A DNA stretch of 64,000 bases from Volvox africanus. Its lineage: Eukaryota; Chlorophyta; Chlorophyceae; Chlamydomonadales; Volvocaceae. Below the pieces are notes generated by a model that searched no databases, had not been told where the DNA came from, and worked only from the letters and a program-made list of their open reading frames with translations. The stretch lies in contig BSDZ01000080.1 in the NCBI GenBank assembly GCA_030268105.1, positions 1,116,001 through 1,180,000 on the forward strand. The letters run 5' to 3'. Below are positions 25,228-38,500 of the stretch, piece by piece. Numbering within the stretch: the first letter of the stretch is position 1; each line of letters starts with the position of its first letter. The position numbers and the translations under genes are program-made.

Positions 25228-28200
25228 CGGCTGCTGACAAAATTGCGAACTAGACGTTATAAAAAGGGGCGCAACCCAGGGTGCCACCGGGAAAGTGGAG
25301 GCTGCACATTCCGGGGCCTTCCGGTCCATTGACAAATCAGATTGACGGACGGCATCAGCTTACATCACCTTCCAGCAGGGCATGCGAGCAGCTGCACTAA
25401 ACATCCTGTCTCACCAGGTTAGCAGTTAGTAAAAACTGATAACTGATGGTGGTTGGGAAGTTGGCCATGTGATGACCGCTATCCAAGCAGCTGCTGCATG
25501 GACGGACCCCCACACACACATACACACGATTCGGCGCCTAGCAGCGTGGTCTTGTGGACATTACAACGCGTCCGCTATTTGTACTTCTACACAAATTGTT
25601 GGCATTGGATGCGGTGATGCAGTATGCCGGCTGGGAGGCGGTATATGAGGTAAGGAGGGATTCTAAGGATGTATGGGGGAGGAGGGTGAGTACCTATTTT
25701 TCAGCGCCCCGGTGCTTGACTACAGTGAAGATTTCGGAAAGACCGGAAAGGTTGGTACGACCATTTGACGGGTAGATATTAAGGGCCAGGCCCCAGGGAG
25801 AGGGGGAGGGGGAAAGTAGAGAGTGAAATAGAGAGTGTGAAGAACAGGTGTATCTTACGGTATGTACTACTCATAGCTTTTCTGTTTTCCGTACCGTTCG
25901 TAGGGCCCACGTCGTGACTAACGATATGGGGGTAAATGAGGAGCCATGCCGCTGGCATTCCGCCTGAATGGATCTCCATCTTGTCGGAATAAAGCGAAAG
26001 CGGGAAAGAGGGCCTTACCGGCACGTGAGTAGGGGCACTCTTCCCGGCTTAGATAGGCGGATGTTTGGTCGTCAGCGCGAAGAAGTCTCAGCTGAACTCA
26101 GTGATGCGGAATGCCGCTTAAGAAATGTGGCGGTGCGCTCGACCGCAAGGCCGTGGTTGAGAATGGATGAAGGGGGGGGAGATTTCATTGTTGTCAGGTG
26201 AGCGAAAGAAAGCTTGTTATTTCGTTTCCTAGCGGCTCTTGAAGCCCGGGGAAGCCGCGCACTGTTGGCGATGCTGGCTCGTGACGAGTGCCTCTTTTTG
26301 TTGTGTACCGTGACCTGGCGGCGTAAGCGAGGAAGGGAGTTGCAGCAGGAGTGCAAGCAGGACAGAATATGGGCGTGGCAAACGCACCTCACCACTGCCG
26401 GGTGAAAACTTCAAACGAGCAAAACGAAAAGTGATGAAGGATGGATAGCGCAGGGCAAGGGCAAGCTAACGTACGGCAACTCCAGGACCGTTTCTGTTGC
26501 GAGCGCGCTTTGTCTTGGGGGGAGAGACGGGGGGCGCCATCTCCGCCGTGTGTTTTCTATTGGGCTGTTTCTTTTCTTCCCCGGGTGGGGGCAGGTTAGG
26601 GAGCTCGTAATCGAATAATAAGGCTTGCCAAGGCTTCTTCCGGCGCTTGGTGCGTTTTGGTTAACGCAAAAATGCTCCTGAGTGGGTGCACGCTGGCATT
26701 GCGGAAAGCTGGTTATGTCGTCATCGTACGATGGAAGCGATGGGACTGGTTGAGGGAGAGGCCGATCTACGCTGAAGGCGGGAGACGGCTCGGGCCAGGG
26801 CTTGGGTGAGTATTATTCGAGGATATCAGCAGCGTTTAGTCAAATTATCTGTTGCTGCTATTTTTGCAATGAGATGCAATCAGTCCGATTTGACAATGTA
26901 GCACATGCCGCACGAATTAATACGCGATGCCAGATCATATGCCATGTCATAGGGCGCAACCCCAATCTGGTGGTCTCCCCATGTGGCTAGCGAAACGCAT
27001 TTTTACATTGGAGGAGAGTCCCCTCTTATATGGTATTAATATTGTCTCATTATAACACTTCTATGTAGATTTATAGAACAGGGTGTCTCAGAATTTGATT
27101 ATCGTGTGTATGGCATTCCAATCTTTTCACCATTCACACCCGGAATGTGGCTCGTGCAGCCATCACAGTCTTAGAACCTTTACTGGGAGGAGGTCAGTCT
27201 GCAGTAATAAGGTACCCCGACACACCCTGGGCACACTCACGAGACCGAATCAGGTGTACATACAAGTGGGAAATGAATGACCCGGGACAGATCAGTTGGC
27301 GAGGCTCTATCCACCAAAATATCCCAACCATAATACGTCGCACCCTGCCACCAGCCTTGTCGCTGATTCGTTGCAATAAGCGAACAACAGTATCGCCACT
27401 ACCATCACCATTACCCATCAAATCCACCCCCTCATCTATTCTTCTACATTAGAACATCGCGCCACTCAACCGAGTTGCAAGGAACTCGGGAGCTGAGCAA
27501 TTCGATGTTTTGATTCATAATTCAAATACACGTTAAGCGACGACTCTGTTCCATTCTGTAGATGCCAGAACTTGAAATGAAGTGTGTTGACTCGATACAG
27601 CTGCAGGCCTAAAAACAGGGAGGCCTTGCAAAGATCCGACACGAACCCCGACCGAGCAATACCTTGCTAACTGAGAGCTATAGAAATCAATTACACGGGC
27701 ATAAGCCGTCCGTCAATCATCTGCAGCATGCTTCAGATATCATATGACGCGACTCCTCATCTGCATGCATCTTCCAAACCGGTTCCATAACAACGAAGCT
27801 CTCCTGCGCCTCTTCGCCTCTCTCTGATAACAGGTCCACCCACAAAACACACAAACCCCACAGTGGCTTATCACGGTACACCTTATTTCCGTGCAAACAC
27901 ACACAACCACACGCGTACATGCAAAGTCTCCATCCGGAGATGCCCATAAGAACGCGACCCTTCATGATCATGCAAACCAAGCCCCCATGTGCACACTTGC
28001 CGAGGATACGTAAGACCCTAAATACCATGACAAATACTTTCTACTTGGGCTGGTACCATAACCATCGTAAGTGTGTTTTATAAATAATCACAATAGGGTG
28101 GTGAACAAATTACATCTCATATAACTGCCAGGACGCCATAGCTTCACCACTTTCATCACCAAGGCTAAAACAGCTACCGACACACACGCACTGTAACCTC

Positions 28201-29540
28201 ACCCAGGCAACCTTACCAAAACCGCGGCGTAAGGCCTGAACCCACCAGAGCCACCGCACATACTAGTTGCCAAGGATGTAGGGGTCTGTGGGGGTGGGTC
28301 TAGTACCTAGGAGACTTCCCTTCAGGCCTCCATCCCTCCTGGAGGAAAGCTTTGAACCCTTATAACTTTTTTATTTCTTCATTATGAATACCTAAGAATT
28401 TGTACTTATCTCCCTTATCATAACTTAGATCTAGGCGCCTGGAGGGAGCGCGATAATGAATACTGTACGTCATACGCGTACGAATCAACATAACTTAGAC
28501 AACAAGATAGCCGACAAGATAGCGGTTGCATGGCGCTCCGAGGCGACATCATGACAGCGATATTTCAAGTGGATATTCGAATACCCCAATAGCTCCCATT
28601 CGTGGATTTGTTGCTGCACCCGTTAACTGGGCTTCACTACCGCCCATAAAATCATGCCTGTGTCTTGTCCTCGCGGCCGCACGCATTATGTGATTGCACT
28701 CGCCATACGCGCGTTGGAGGAGGACTTGCAGACAGGGAGGAGAGAGGTGGGAGACAGGAGAGGTGGTGGAGGAAGGGTGGTCAACCCGGAGTATAGAGGG
28801 AAGCGGAGGAGGAGAGGGAGAGAGCAGGAGGAAGAAGGCGGGGGGTGGGGAGAAAGCTCCCTTTGCCTCCAGAGGAACGAGCAGGGGACGAGGAGGAGGA
28901 GACCGAGCCGTTTCGCTAGATTGAGCCACCAATCCGAGACCAAGTCCCTCAGATACGGTATGTGTTTCATGAACACGGCAGCATAGCTACGCACGCTAGA
29001 AAGCAAGAACGCGACGAGCATGGCTGACTTATCCAGGTCTCATGACCGTGTTGAACTGGAACAAGTTTTGAGAGTAAAGTATCATATACTAATCAAATGC
29101 TGTGGCAGGCACCGGGGCTCTCACCGCAGACCCAGCACCCAAAACATCCAATGAAACTCACTCTCTGCCAACACAACACCCAAGATGTTCAGAACCCAAC
29201 CGAAACGAGAGAAGCTGCCCAGAGTTGGGCTGCTGGGTTAAGGGTAACCTGCGGGTCCGCAAAAGCAGCCTTCAGCAAGCCCTTCTGCAAGCCTTGCAGA
29301 ACGAGCGGCTCTGAACGAAAAAGGAACCTCAAAATGATAGATCGCACCCAGTAGGACAAGGCTTTGAATCCAATGTTGCAATTACCCTGATTCCCGCCAC
29401 ATCCCCATCTCGGAGTCAAGCGGCATTTCCACTGTGTAAGAGGCCTGTTTTACGCTCTTGTATCCCCTCTGCCATGCCCTTCCCGCAATCCCACCTCCAT
29501 AGATATCACGACATATGCGATATCACCTGTTAGTGAACTA
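25228..29540. other. Sparse region with weak exon-like pieces
   Basis: About 4.3 kb between the PAQR stop and the convergent SBP gene stop. I could not assemble a convincing gene. Exon-like pieces on the plus strand include 25548-25650 (QYAGWEAVYE before a GTAAGG donor), 26066-26199 (REEVSAELSDAECRLR before GTGAGC) and 26671-26806 (TLALRKAGYVVIVRW before GTGAGT). On the minus strand 28562-28722 follows a good CTGCAG acceptor. None shows a known domain. They may be a fast-evolving gene, UTR or noise. Confidence 0.35.
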
Positions 29541-32500
29541 TTAGTGACTTAACGCCGCGCGTTCAACTGTCCTGGTTGACCACAATACTAGCAATACCGC
29601 CACCAAAACAATCAGCCCCAACATCGCCCTGGGTATGAAGCCCCTGTCCGCCGCTGCCGCCTCCACGCCGTCCGCAACTCCCCAGCCACTCCCCCTAACA
29701 CCTTCCAGCACGGTGCTGCCCTCGCGGCCATCCGTTCCGACATCCCCGGCACTGACGCCGATGCAAGCACCTTCCCGACCGCCGTTCACCTTCTCCGCCT
29801 CTACTGCTCGATGCACTTCGTGGTCCTGCACTTGCTCCTGTGCGTGCTTCCGACGAATCCGCAGCTCGCTCTTTGGCCCCGGCCACTCCCTAATGGAATC
29901 TCCGGAATCGCGGTTTTCGATGGATACAACAAGCTCCACACGGGCGTTCAGAGACCCCGCTTCTGCGGTTTCTGTGCAAATCTCGGAGCCGTGCCTGCAC
30001 AGCGCAGCCCCAGATGCTGTCGCTGCCTCTGCCAGCGGAGCTGCATGAACCTCGACCGCTAATCCCCCCGGCTGCCTAACGAGTATGGTCCTTTCGCCTG
30101 TGCCTCGCCCACCTACTCGAAAGGCCGCCTGAGAGTGAGGATAGCCCACAGTATCCGTAATGCGGTGCCCTCGTCTGCCACGACACACACCCTCGCCGTC
30201 ATCTCCGCCGTTGCCACTGGCGCTGTCCCTCCACCCTACCCTCCCGCTGATCCAGCCGCTATCGCAACCATGAGACGCAGCACCCGAGGCGGCCTGAACC
30301 CGCTGCGCGGCGGCGGCGGCGGCCGCAGCGGTACCGCCATCGCCGCTGCTGCACTCATCACCGGTAGCGGCGGGCAAGAGGACGCTGGTGGTGCCCATGG
30401 AGATGCCCGTATCCGCCATAACGACGACGGAGTCGACGTAGGTTTCGTCACTGCCCCATGAGCAACACGCAGTGCCAGTGGTGGATCCGGAAATAGAGCT
30501 GCGTGGTTGGACAGGGCCAGCAGCGGAGGCGACGACCGAGGCGGCGGCGTGCAGCAAGGCGGTAGCAATGGCGGGATTGGACCCGGTGAGGGCTGACAGA
30601 TCCAGCTGCCGGGAACATGCATCACGGCAAGCACAACAGACATGGCAGTGGGGTGGTAAGATCATAGGACCACAACAGAGTGGGGGATTAAAGCCAATGA
30701 ATGCGCTGCGCAGAGTAGTAGGAGTATCGGCGATGGAGCCGCAGTGTGTACCTAACGGTGAGACTACGAAAGGAGGTGGGCAGAAGGGACGGAGAAGGGA
30801 AATGGAGATGAGGAATTAACACGAAGGGGACCCGCCCTAAAAGATACGGAGAATACGGAGTGTACTGATGAGTGTACTAGTGAAGACGAGTGCAAGGGTG
30901 CGAAGTAAAAATTCAAGGCAACAAAAATAGTGAAAAGTAAAAATGTTAATTAGATGCGCTGGAGGGGGGCGCTCTTAACATCACCAGGACCGGTCAATGC
31001 GCGTGATAGACCCCGACCCTCCAAACCTTACCTGCCGTCGCAAATACATGGCCGGTGTTCTGCCAGCGGCGTCAGGCACTGTGGCCCATAACTGAGCAAC
31101 CCGCGGATCGGCGCAGCCGCAGGCCTGCAGCATGCCAGACTGGACTGGCTGCAGCGCGGCGAGGTGAAGCGGCGTGATGTTGTAGAGGCCTGAAATATGC
31201 AGGAAATGAACAAACGAATGAGGGAACGGACGGATGACTTCGGGGACGACGGGGAAGGACGAAGAACACACACACAAATACACGAGATGAAGGTATGTAA
31301 CCAACGCTGAATTTTTAGCCAGGACAGACAACGGATTAAGAATAGAGCGCGAATGGATCACAAATTAAGTGCTACCACCTCGTGTAAAAGTTCTTAGATT
31401 GAAAGTGAGGATCTGCGTTGATGGACACCTTGCCGGAGAACTTACAGGTGTTTTTGCACGGAACCAAAACGCAAATCGCAAACCGCAAACCCCAACTCAA
31501 CCTTTCCACTTGCGCCCCAAACCAGCAAGCAATCCTATACATACCATACCCAACTTTCCCACCCGTGCCACCCGCACCTGCGGGTTGCGCGAGGTTACAG
31601 GCCAGTCCGTGCGACGTGGCGCGATGCAGCAGCAGTCGCACTGTCCGAGTGCTGCCGCTGCGCACTGCGCGGTGCAGCAGCGGCAGACCCTTGGATCCCC
31701 CCACGGCTTCGACGCATTGGAACACCGCCGCCAGGTCACCAAAGTACATGTGCTCCAACATGAAGTCCATGAGCCAGGAAATGACCGCCGGCATGCCGCT
31801 ATCGGCCTGCACGGGATGGTGGGAGAGAGGGAGGTGGGAGCGGCAATTGAAGGGGAGGTGTAAAATAATGGTATAGCCATGGCAGCTAACCGATAAGCCA
31901 TCGTGTCTAAGATATTAACATAAAGCAACATACGACTGCGTGAATAACCAGATCGATAACAAAAATGTATGTCGAGGTGAGGCCGGGGCCGGGGCCGGGG
32001 CCAGTGCCAGGGGCTAAGTCAACACCCACCGCGAAGGCCAGCAGCGCCGGTGCCAGGGCCGCCACCCGATTGTAGTGTTTCTTGGATAGCCGGGGCCGCC
32101 CCATCAGCTCGCTAAGGGAGTCATGCTCTAGCTTGGTTTTGTCGTCTATCTCACAGTTTGAGACCCGAGGCATGGCCTGCAATTCGCGTTGGTCGTCACC
32201 TGATGGGGCGTGGAGGTTTTATTTGTTTCATATAAGTAGCAGTCCGCGGTGAAAGATGGTGTGCTACTGAAGGTAATATATATTCGGGGATATTAGGCTA
32301 ATTTTGAGATAAGTGTATACTTATGTATACTTATATATAGTCATATACATATAAAAAAAAGTAATAAGTAAAGTAATAACTCACCACCGCCGCAGCTCCG
32401 ATTCTGCCAAGATTCAAACCCAGATTCGATTGCGGCCTGGCTCAAGCAGCTGGTCACGCTACCACCAGCCACGCTGTTGCTGCTGCCGCCACCGCCGCCG

Positions 32501-35500
32501 ACGGATACGGGACCTGAGTCTGCGGGTTCCGCAGCTGCACCAACACCATCGCCTCCAGCTGCCTCCTGCTCTGTTGACATCAGCGCTGACATCGGCAGCA
32601 GCACGCACTGTTCAATGCGGGCGACGTAATCCAGCGCCAAGCCCAAGTCCTGGAGGAAGCACCGAAGCCTGAGGAATGAGGAATGTGCGTTGCAGGAGAA
32701 CAGAACAGGGTGAGGGATGATATAGACCTAGTGCTTAGATGGTAAATGTGTCCGGATAGCTGGGTGGGGAAGGCGGAAATGTGAAAATGCAGCTGAAGGG
32801 CAAAGGGCTGCCAACGTGGCGAAGGCTACGACGTGACAGGACGGGACTAACGAACGAAACGCTGACGGCGAGAAACCGGAGTCAAGAGGTGCTGGAGAAG
32901 GTGCTTTATAGACTCCCTCCCAAGCACACACGTAACGACAAGCTTGTATCGATATGGGCTCACAGGGAGGCGGTGCCTTACAAGACATCATTACCATACC
33001 CCGATGCGGCGTAAGAGGCTCCATTTAAAATTCTTCCCCTGCCAACGAGACGGGACAGAAAATTTGGGAGGGTATGGGGTCCTTTGCCCCATATCATCCA
33101 CTACTGGGAAATGAGAGAAAGGCTGGGGAAACCCATCTTAGCCTCCATTCTATTTGCCCCCTTCGCCTTGCCCGCACAATATCACCCACCCTCCACCCGG
33201 CTCACCTCCTATCGTTCCCGCCCTTCTTTGCCGCCAGGTTATTGATATCCTCTGCCATGGCTGCGTCCGGAACCGACAAGAGAGGGAGCCACTCGCTGAT
33301 GGCGAAACCACCTGAGGGCCGGTCCGCCTCCCACTCCAGCATCAACAGGCCAGCTGTGTCAGGAATCTCCATGTTTAAGTCCACCATCTGTAAAAACGGC
33401 GCCGGCAATAGCGCCAGTAAGGTAAACATAACGGCGGTAACGGTGATGGCGGTGGACGTAACGGCGGTAACCAGTAATAGTAACCAATAGTGACCAGTAG
33501 TGGCAGGTCAGAAAACATCAACGCGGGATTTAGGGAAGCGCAGGAAAGTCGCATATGAAATGATACACAGAAAAACACATCATCTTATTCACCACACAAC
33601 GTATGTGTATAGGCCCTGATGGTCCTTTTCTTTCCATAGATCGCGCCAATCCCTCAAACCCGTCCTCAAGCTCACCGAGCAGTAAGCCATGGCCTTCGAG
33701 CGGTGACTCCCCGGCAAGGTATGTTCCACGATCTTGTCCATCAGGGCGGGATCCTCGTCCGGCCGTAATCGTTGGAAGCCCGTGTTGCCACCGCTGCCGC
33801 CAGCAGGTGCCGTCACCACGCTGCAGACCACGTGTGTCCCCTGGCAACGGACCTGGGGTCTTCGGCCTGGCCCCGCTAGATGCGAGCCGATCACCTTGAC
33901 CACCGCCGGCTCGCCTGTGTAGGTAGAGGGAAAGGTTGAGGGACACCAAAGGCGACTATATACGAGCGCAAACAACCATACCATCAAACAAGCCCAGAAT
34001 AAAGATACCGGAGCGATGGGGCTATGATGTGCTGGCACGGCCCTGGAGCCTTTGCATGGGAGCTGTGGAGCCAGCAATGCGGGCCGCAACCCAAACTTAG
34101 AACTTGACCCCCACGGGACCCACAGTACAAAATTCTGACCCCAACCCCCAACCCCGCCCAGGACAGCTGCAAGTTGGGGCCCCATCAGAAGGCTGGTGGC
34201 CCATGAAAGAGATAACGATACAGACAGCATCCGCAAGCACGGCGGCCAGCACGACGTGTTTGTTCGGCAAGGAGACGAAACACGAGAGAAGACACCCATA
34301 CCCTCGAGGTGCTCTCACACATCCCACCTGCCAGCACCGCCAATGGCGAAACTGAGAGCAGCAAAGGAGTAGACAGGCCGGCCAAGGTGCCTCTCACGTC
34401 CGCCACGTAGTGACCCATGTCACGACTGGAAATGGATAGCACCTGCGCACCCACAGGAGACGAGGGGAGGAAGGCGAAAAACCTTGCACCAAAGAAACGA
34501 GGTACTAGCAGTTGCTAGCATTCGCACCATAGCATTCGCACCATATGCAATGGAAACGTACTTCGTCAAGGATTGGCCACGGAGAGGGGACGGAGAGGGG
34601 TGTATATGCGTGAATGAGGGTGGGGGAGTGAGCGACCACCCGGAGATCACACCCACCCACAATACACATTTGACACTAAAATTAGTACGTGCCAGTTGGT
34701 AGGAGGGAAAAGGATACCACAACGGATCCGTGGATCACAGGAACCCACACTGCTAACGGAGATGGTTTAAACGGGTGCTACTAAACTTAACAGTACTACG
34801 GCACCGGTTTTGCGTTAAAAAACGGAAACTCTCATTTCTTTGATTTTGGTCGGCAGGTGCACACGTCGCACACGTGTAAGGAATATGGATCCGGCAATCA
34901 CGTGTGTTCTGAGGTTGACTGTAAAAACATCACCATGCGAAAGTAAATGGAATGCAGGCACGAGCCTGTACGGGCCTGTACGGCGTTCGGTAGGAAATCC
35001 GCACCTCGTGGTTAATCGTCACCGACATTGATTGTACAGCGCGTGGTCCGAGCAACTTCTTGAAGCACCCCGCCGCAGCGCGCACATTTCCGTTGTGCAT
35101 GACGTACGCGCTGAGATGCGTTACGCTTGAGGATTCTGCGCAGGCATTTCCTCCACCACGACTACCACCACCACCACCGAAGCGGCTGTTGCCGTCGTGC
35201 ATGGCGAGCCCGCCAGCGCGCCCGGATTCCATGAACGGCTTAAACGCCTCTGCACCTGCTGTCGCGGCAGCGGCGTCCAAGCACGCCAAATCAATCTTTG
35301 ACGGCATTAAGCCGCCAAGAACGCGCGCCTTGACGATCTTCCCCTCCGGAATGGAAGTCTTCGAATACAACTCCGCTGCCTCTGGCGGCGATATTGGAAG
35401 CGGTCTTAGGGATGAAAGCTCACCATCGGACAAGGGAAGCGGCAGGGGAAATGGGAAACCGACTGATACGGCACTGCCACCGCTGCCAGCGGTACCGCTT

Positions 35501-38500
35501 GCCTCGTCTTTTTCCATCTCCTTGTCCGCAGGGTTGGGACTGGTCGTGTAAATGTCAAGGATCAGCTCGGTGCAGCCGGGTCGTAAGGCACCTTGTACAA
35601 CTTCTGCTCGCGCTGCCGCCAGCCAAGAGCCCATCGCGCACATGAGGTCGGATGGCAAATCACGGGGATGCAGGTTGTGGAGCTTGAAGCAGACGCGCTC
35701 CAGGGAAGTCGACTGCTTACATTAGGGAAGGAATGGCGTACGGCATTAAGGAAGGAAACGACCGGGACTAAGGAGGAGAGGAACGAGATGCAGACATGTC
35801 ACAGTCGCGCAAGTTAAGGGGACGAGAGCTGGGCAGCATTACGGTACGGAAGAGATGCTGATGTAGCAGGATGGAAAACCTGCACGATGACGGACGACAA
35901 TGCAGACATCAAAAGGAAATCCCCCTCTCACGAACACAGGTTGAGAGCCGCTGAAGTGTGGCGCACACACGTCTTGGATTGGAACATGGTTTGGGTTGCA
36001 ATGACAAATGTAAGCAAATACGTCCCCACCAGCGCCAAAGGAAACCCTTTCCTCCTCCCAAAACCTCTCCTCGAAATGTCTTCGCCAAGAGCCCCGTCCC
36101 TCTCCTGCCATATCGCTCACATCGTCGCTGGTCTTGTATACCGCTCCGCTGCCTGCTTCTTTCATCAATATATCCAGAGCCGCATCAATGTCATCGGCAC
36201 CGCACCAGCTGGTGGTATTGCCATCGCCCGCTTCCGGAAGCGACACGACGGCTCCGTCATCGTAGCAATCGGCGGCAGAAATACCGGCACTACCGCCAGG
36301 CATGCTAGCACCCAGCATTGCCGTCCGCAGGTCGGACAGCGCATTCTGAATGCCAAACGAGCCTCCAGCAACGAGGCTGTTGACATGTTCGAATTTCACT
36401 ATACCGCCACCCGAGGCGCTATCAGTAATCCCCGTCAATGCTGTCGACATCTGTTGTTGTTGTTGTTGTTGCTGCTGCTGCTGCGTAGATTGCTGCGACT
36501 GCGACAGATGTTGGTGCGCAAGACCTAGCAAGGGGGCACGTCCAGCTCTAGCGTCGTGGTACACCGTCGAGCCGCGTACAACCGCTGGCGCGGCCTCCGC
36601 TGCCGTGGCTGCACTCCTCCCCATGAGAGACGCCGGCAGCGGGTCTGAGTCCATGTCCAGGTTGTCCACCATTGAAAGCCACGACGACGAGGCCAAGTCG
36701 CTGAAGGCCCGCTGGTGCTGGTGCTGAGCAGCCGCCGCGAGCTGCTGCTGTAGCTGATATTGCTGGGCCGGCAGCGGTGCCGCAAGAAGCGCCGCGGTGG
36801 ACGCCGCCCCAGATCTTGTTGCCCCCGCCGACAACTGCCCAAATACAGCAGATTGGTCACTTGATATCAGTGGCGCCGGCGCCGCCGCGTGGTGCCCTTG
36901 GGGCAGCAGTGGATCGGAGGGAAATACGGCGGCGCCAGTGCAACGTCCCTGGAGCACTCCGCTGCTCAAGGCGCGATTTAGCACGCCCTGACGCGGTCGT
37001 GTCGAATTCGCCGCCGCAGCCACCTCTGTCGCCGCCTCCGAAATCGCCATCTGCTTGTAGGGACCAGCCGACGGAGCTCTCGTCGGAAGTGGATCATACG
37101 AATAAACCGATGTTTTATTGAAGAATTCGAAGGGTTGGAAAGTGCTCCTTATAAAACGAGACCCTAGGTGCCGCCGCATAGACATATGCGTGCACGCTAG
37201 GAAGTACCGCTCTCCCGCTGAAGATATCGCTTGGGGCCGTCAACTCGCAGTTCCGTACCGCACCACTCAGTAACAAAATAATTGCGATGGGTAAAATGTC
37301 TGGTGCCTTATTGCAGGGAGATAGGGAGCCAGAGTGTGTATTTCTTCATCCAATTTAACGATAGTTATTTGGTGAAACATTCATTCAGCTAGTGCCGAAG
37401 GCGGGCAGAGTAAGTCCGAAAGCTACTGTTACTACTGCTCCAACACCTGCCGCCACAGCTGCCACTCAGCTGATATTGCCGAGGGCCCGATGCGCAGCTG
37501 CTGCAGGTGTAGCAGCAGTTGTTGCTACTGTCGCAGACGCGTATGTACTTCACAGATTCCCCAACCGCCAGACCAGGCGTAACCGCGGCTCCTGCGAGGG
37601 CACGCGCGCATGTGTCCCTCGCCCTGCTGCTGTAAGCCGTACGCTCGGTGTGTGTATGTGTATACGTGTATGGCAGATTGGTTGCTTTCGCTGCCCCGGA
37701 GTGATGCCGATTTTTTTTCAAATACGATATGCCAGCCAAAACAGACCCATACTGCATTCTAGGGAACCGCGTGCCGCACCCCAGCAGCTTATCGCCCGCC
37801 ACTCAGGCGCACAAAGGCACATTGCCTCGCTTGCAGTAGCCAACTTGGGATGCTTTACCATGCACGCTTGCACTTACATGAATACGTGGATATCAAGAAT
37901 ATTTTACATTTTTGATCTTGACCAGTTGATATTTCAATCTCATTGCCCCTTGCCAGATATACACACAGAAGCTCGATACAGATGCGTGCGCACGCTCATC
38001 AATCTCCACGGCCGGCGCACGCACGCACACACATACGTGCCACATAGCTGCCAGCACTACCCACCTCGCGGTAAATGTCTTGGAGCTGTAACTCCAAACT
38101 AAGATCTACACGGCTTCCCAGGTTCAGTACTGGTCCGGCTGGCGCTGGCGGTTGGCCCAGGTCAAGCACTCGCCCCTGCCGAGCTGCGGTGACGCCGTTC
38201 TGGTGACCCCAGGGTACCGACAGCTGCAGCAACAACGACTCATCTCGGCCGCTTTCCCGCTCGCGGTGGCACAGTTGCACCAGCGGCGGTGCCGCCGACG
38301 TCTGCTGCCGTGCAAGGTGGTCCTCCAGGGAAGTGGCAGTCGCAGCGACAGAAGTACGCGGCCCCCGCTGCAAGCCGCTGCCGCCGCCGGGCCCCACGCT
38401 GGTGGAAAGGCCGTGTGGAGAGGCGTTGCGGTAGGGCGGCGGCATTGCGCCGCCGGCCAGCGCCCGTCTGTCGGCAATGTCATAATCCGCCACACGCACA

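Noticed and set aside
37389..37802. Cys-rich minus-strand frame (CDSSNNCCYTCSSC) within an SBP-gene intron, resembling a metallothionein-like tail
   Set aside because: From the preceding exon (phase 0) the good CGCAG acceptor leads into a different frame that stops after 13 codons, so the Cys-rich frame is not reachable; the direct splice 38065 to 37050 keeps the frame.
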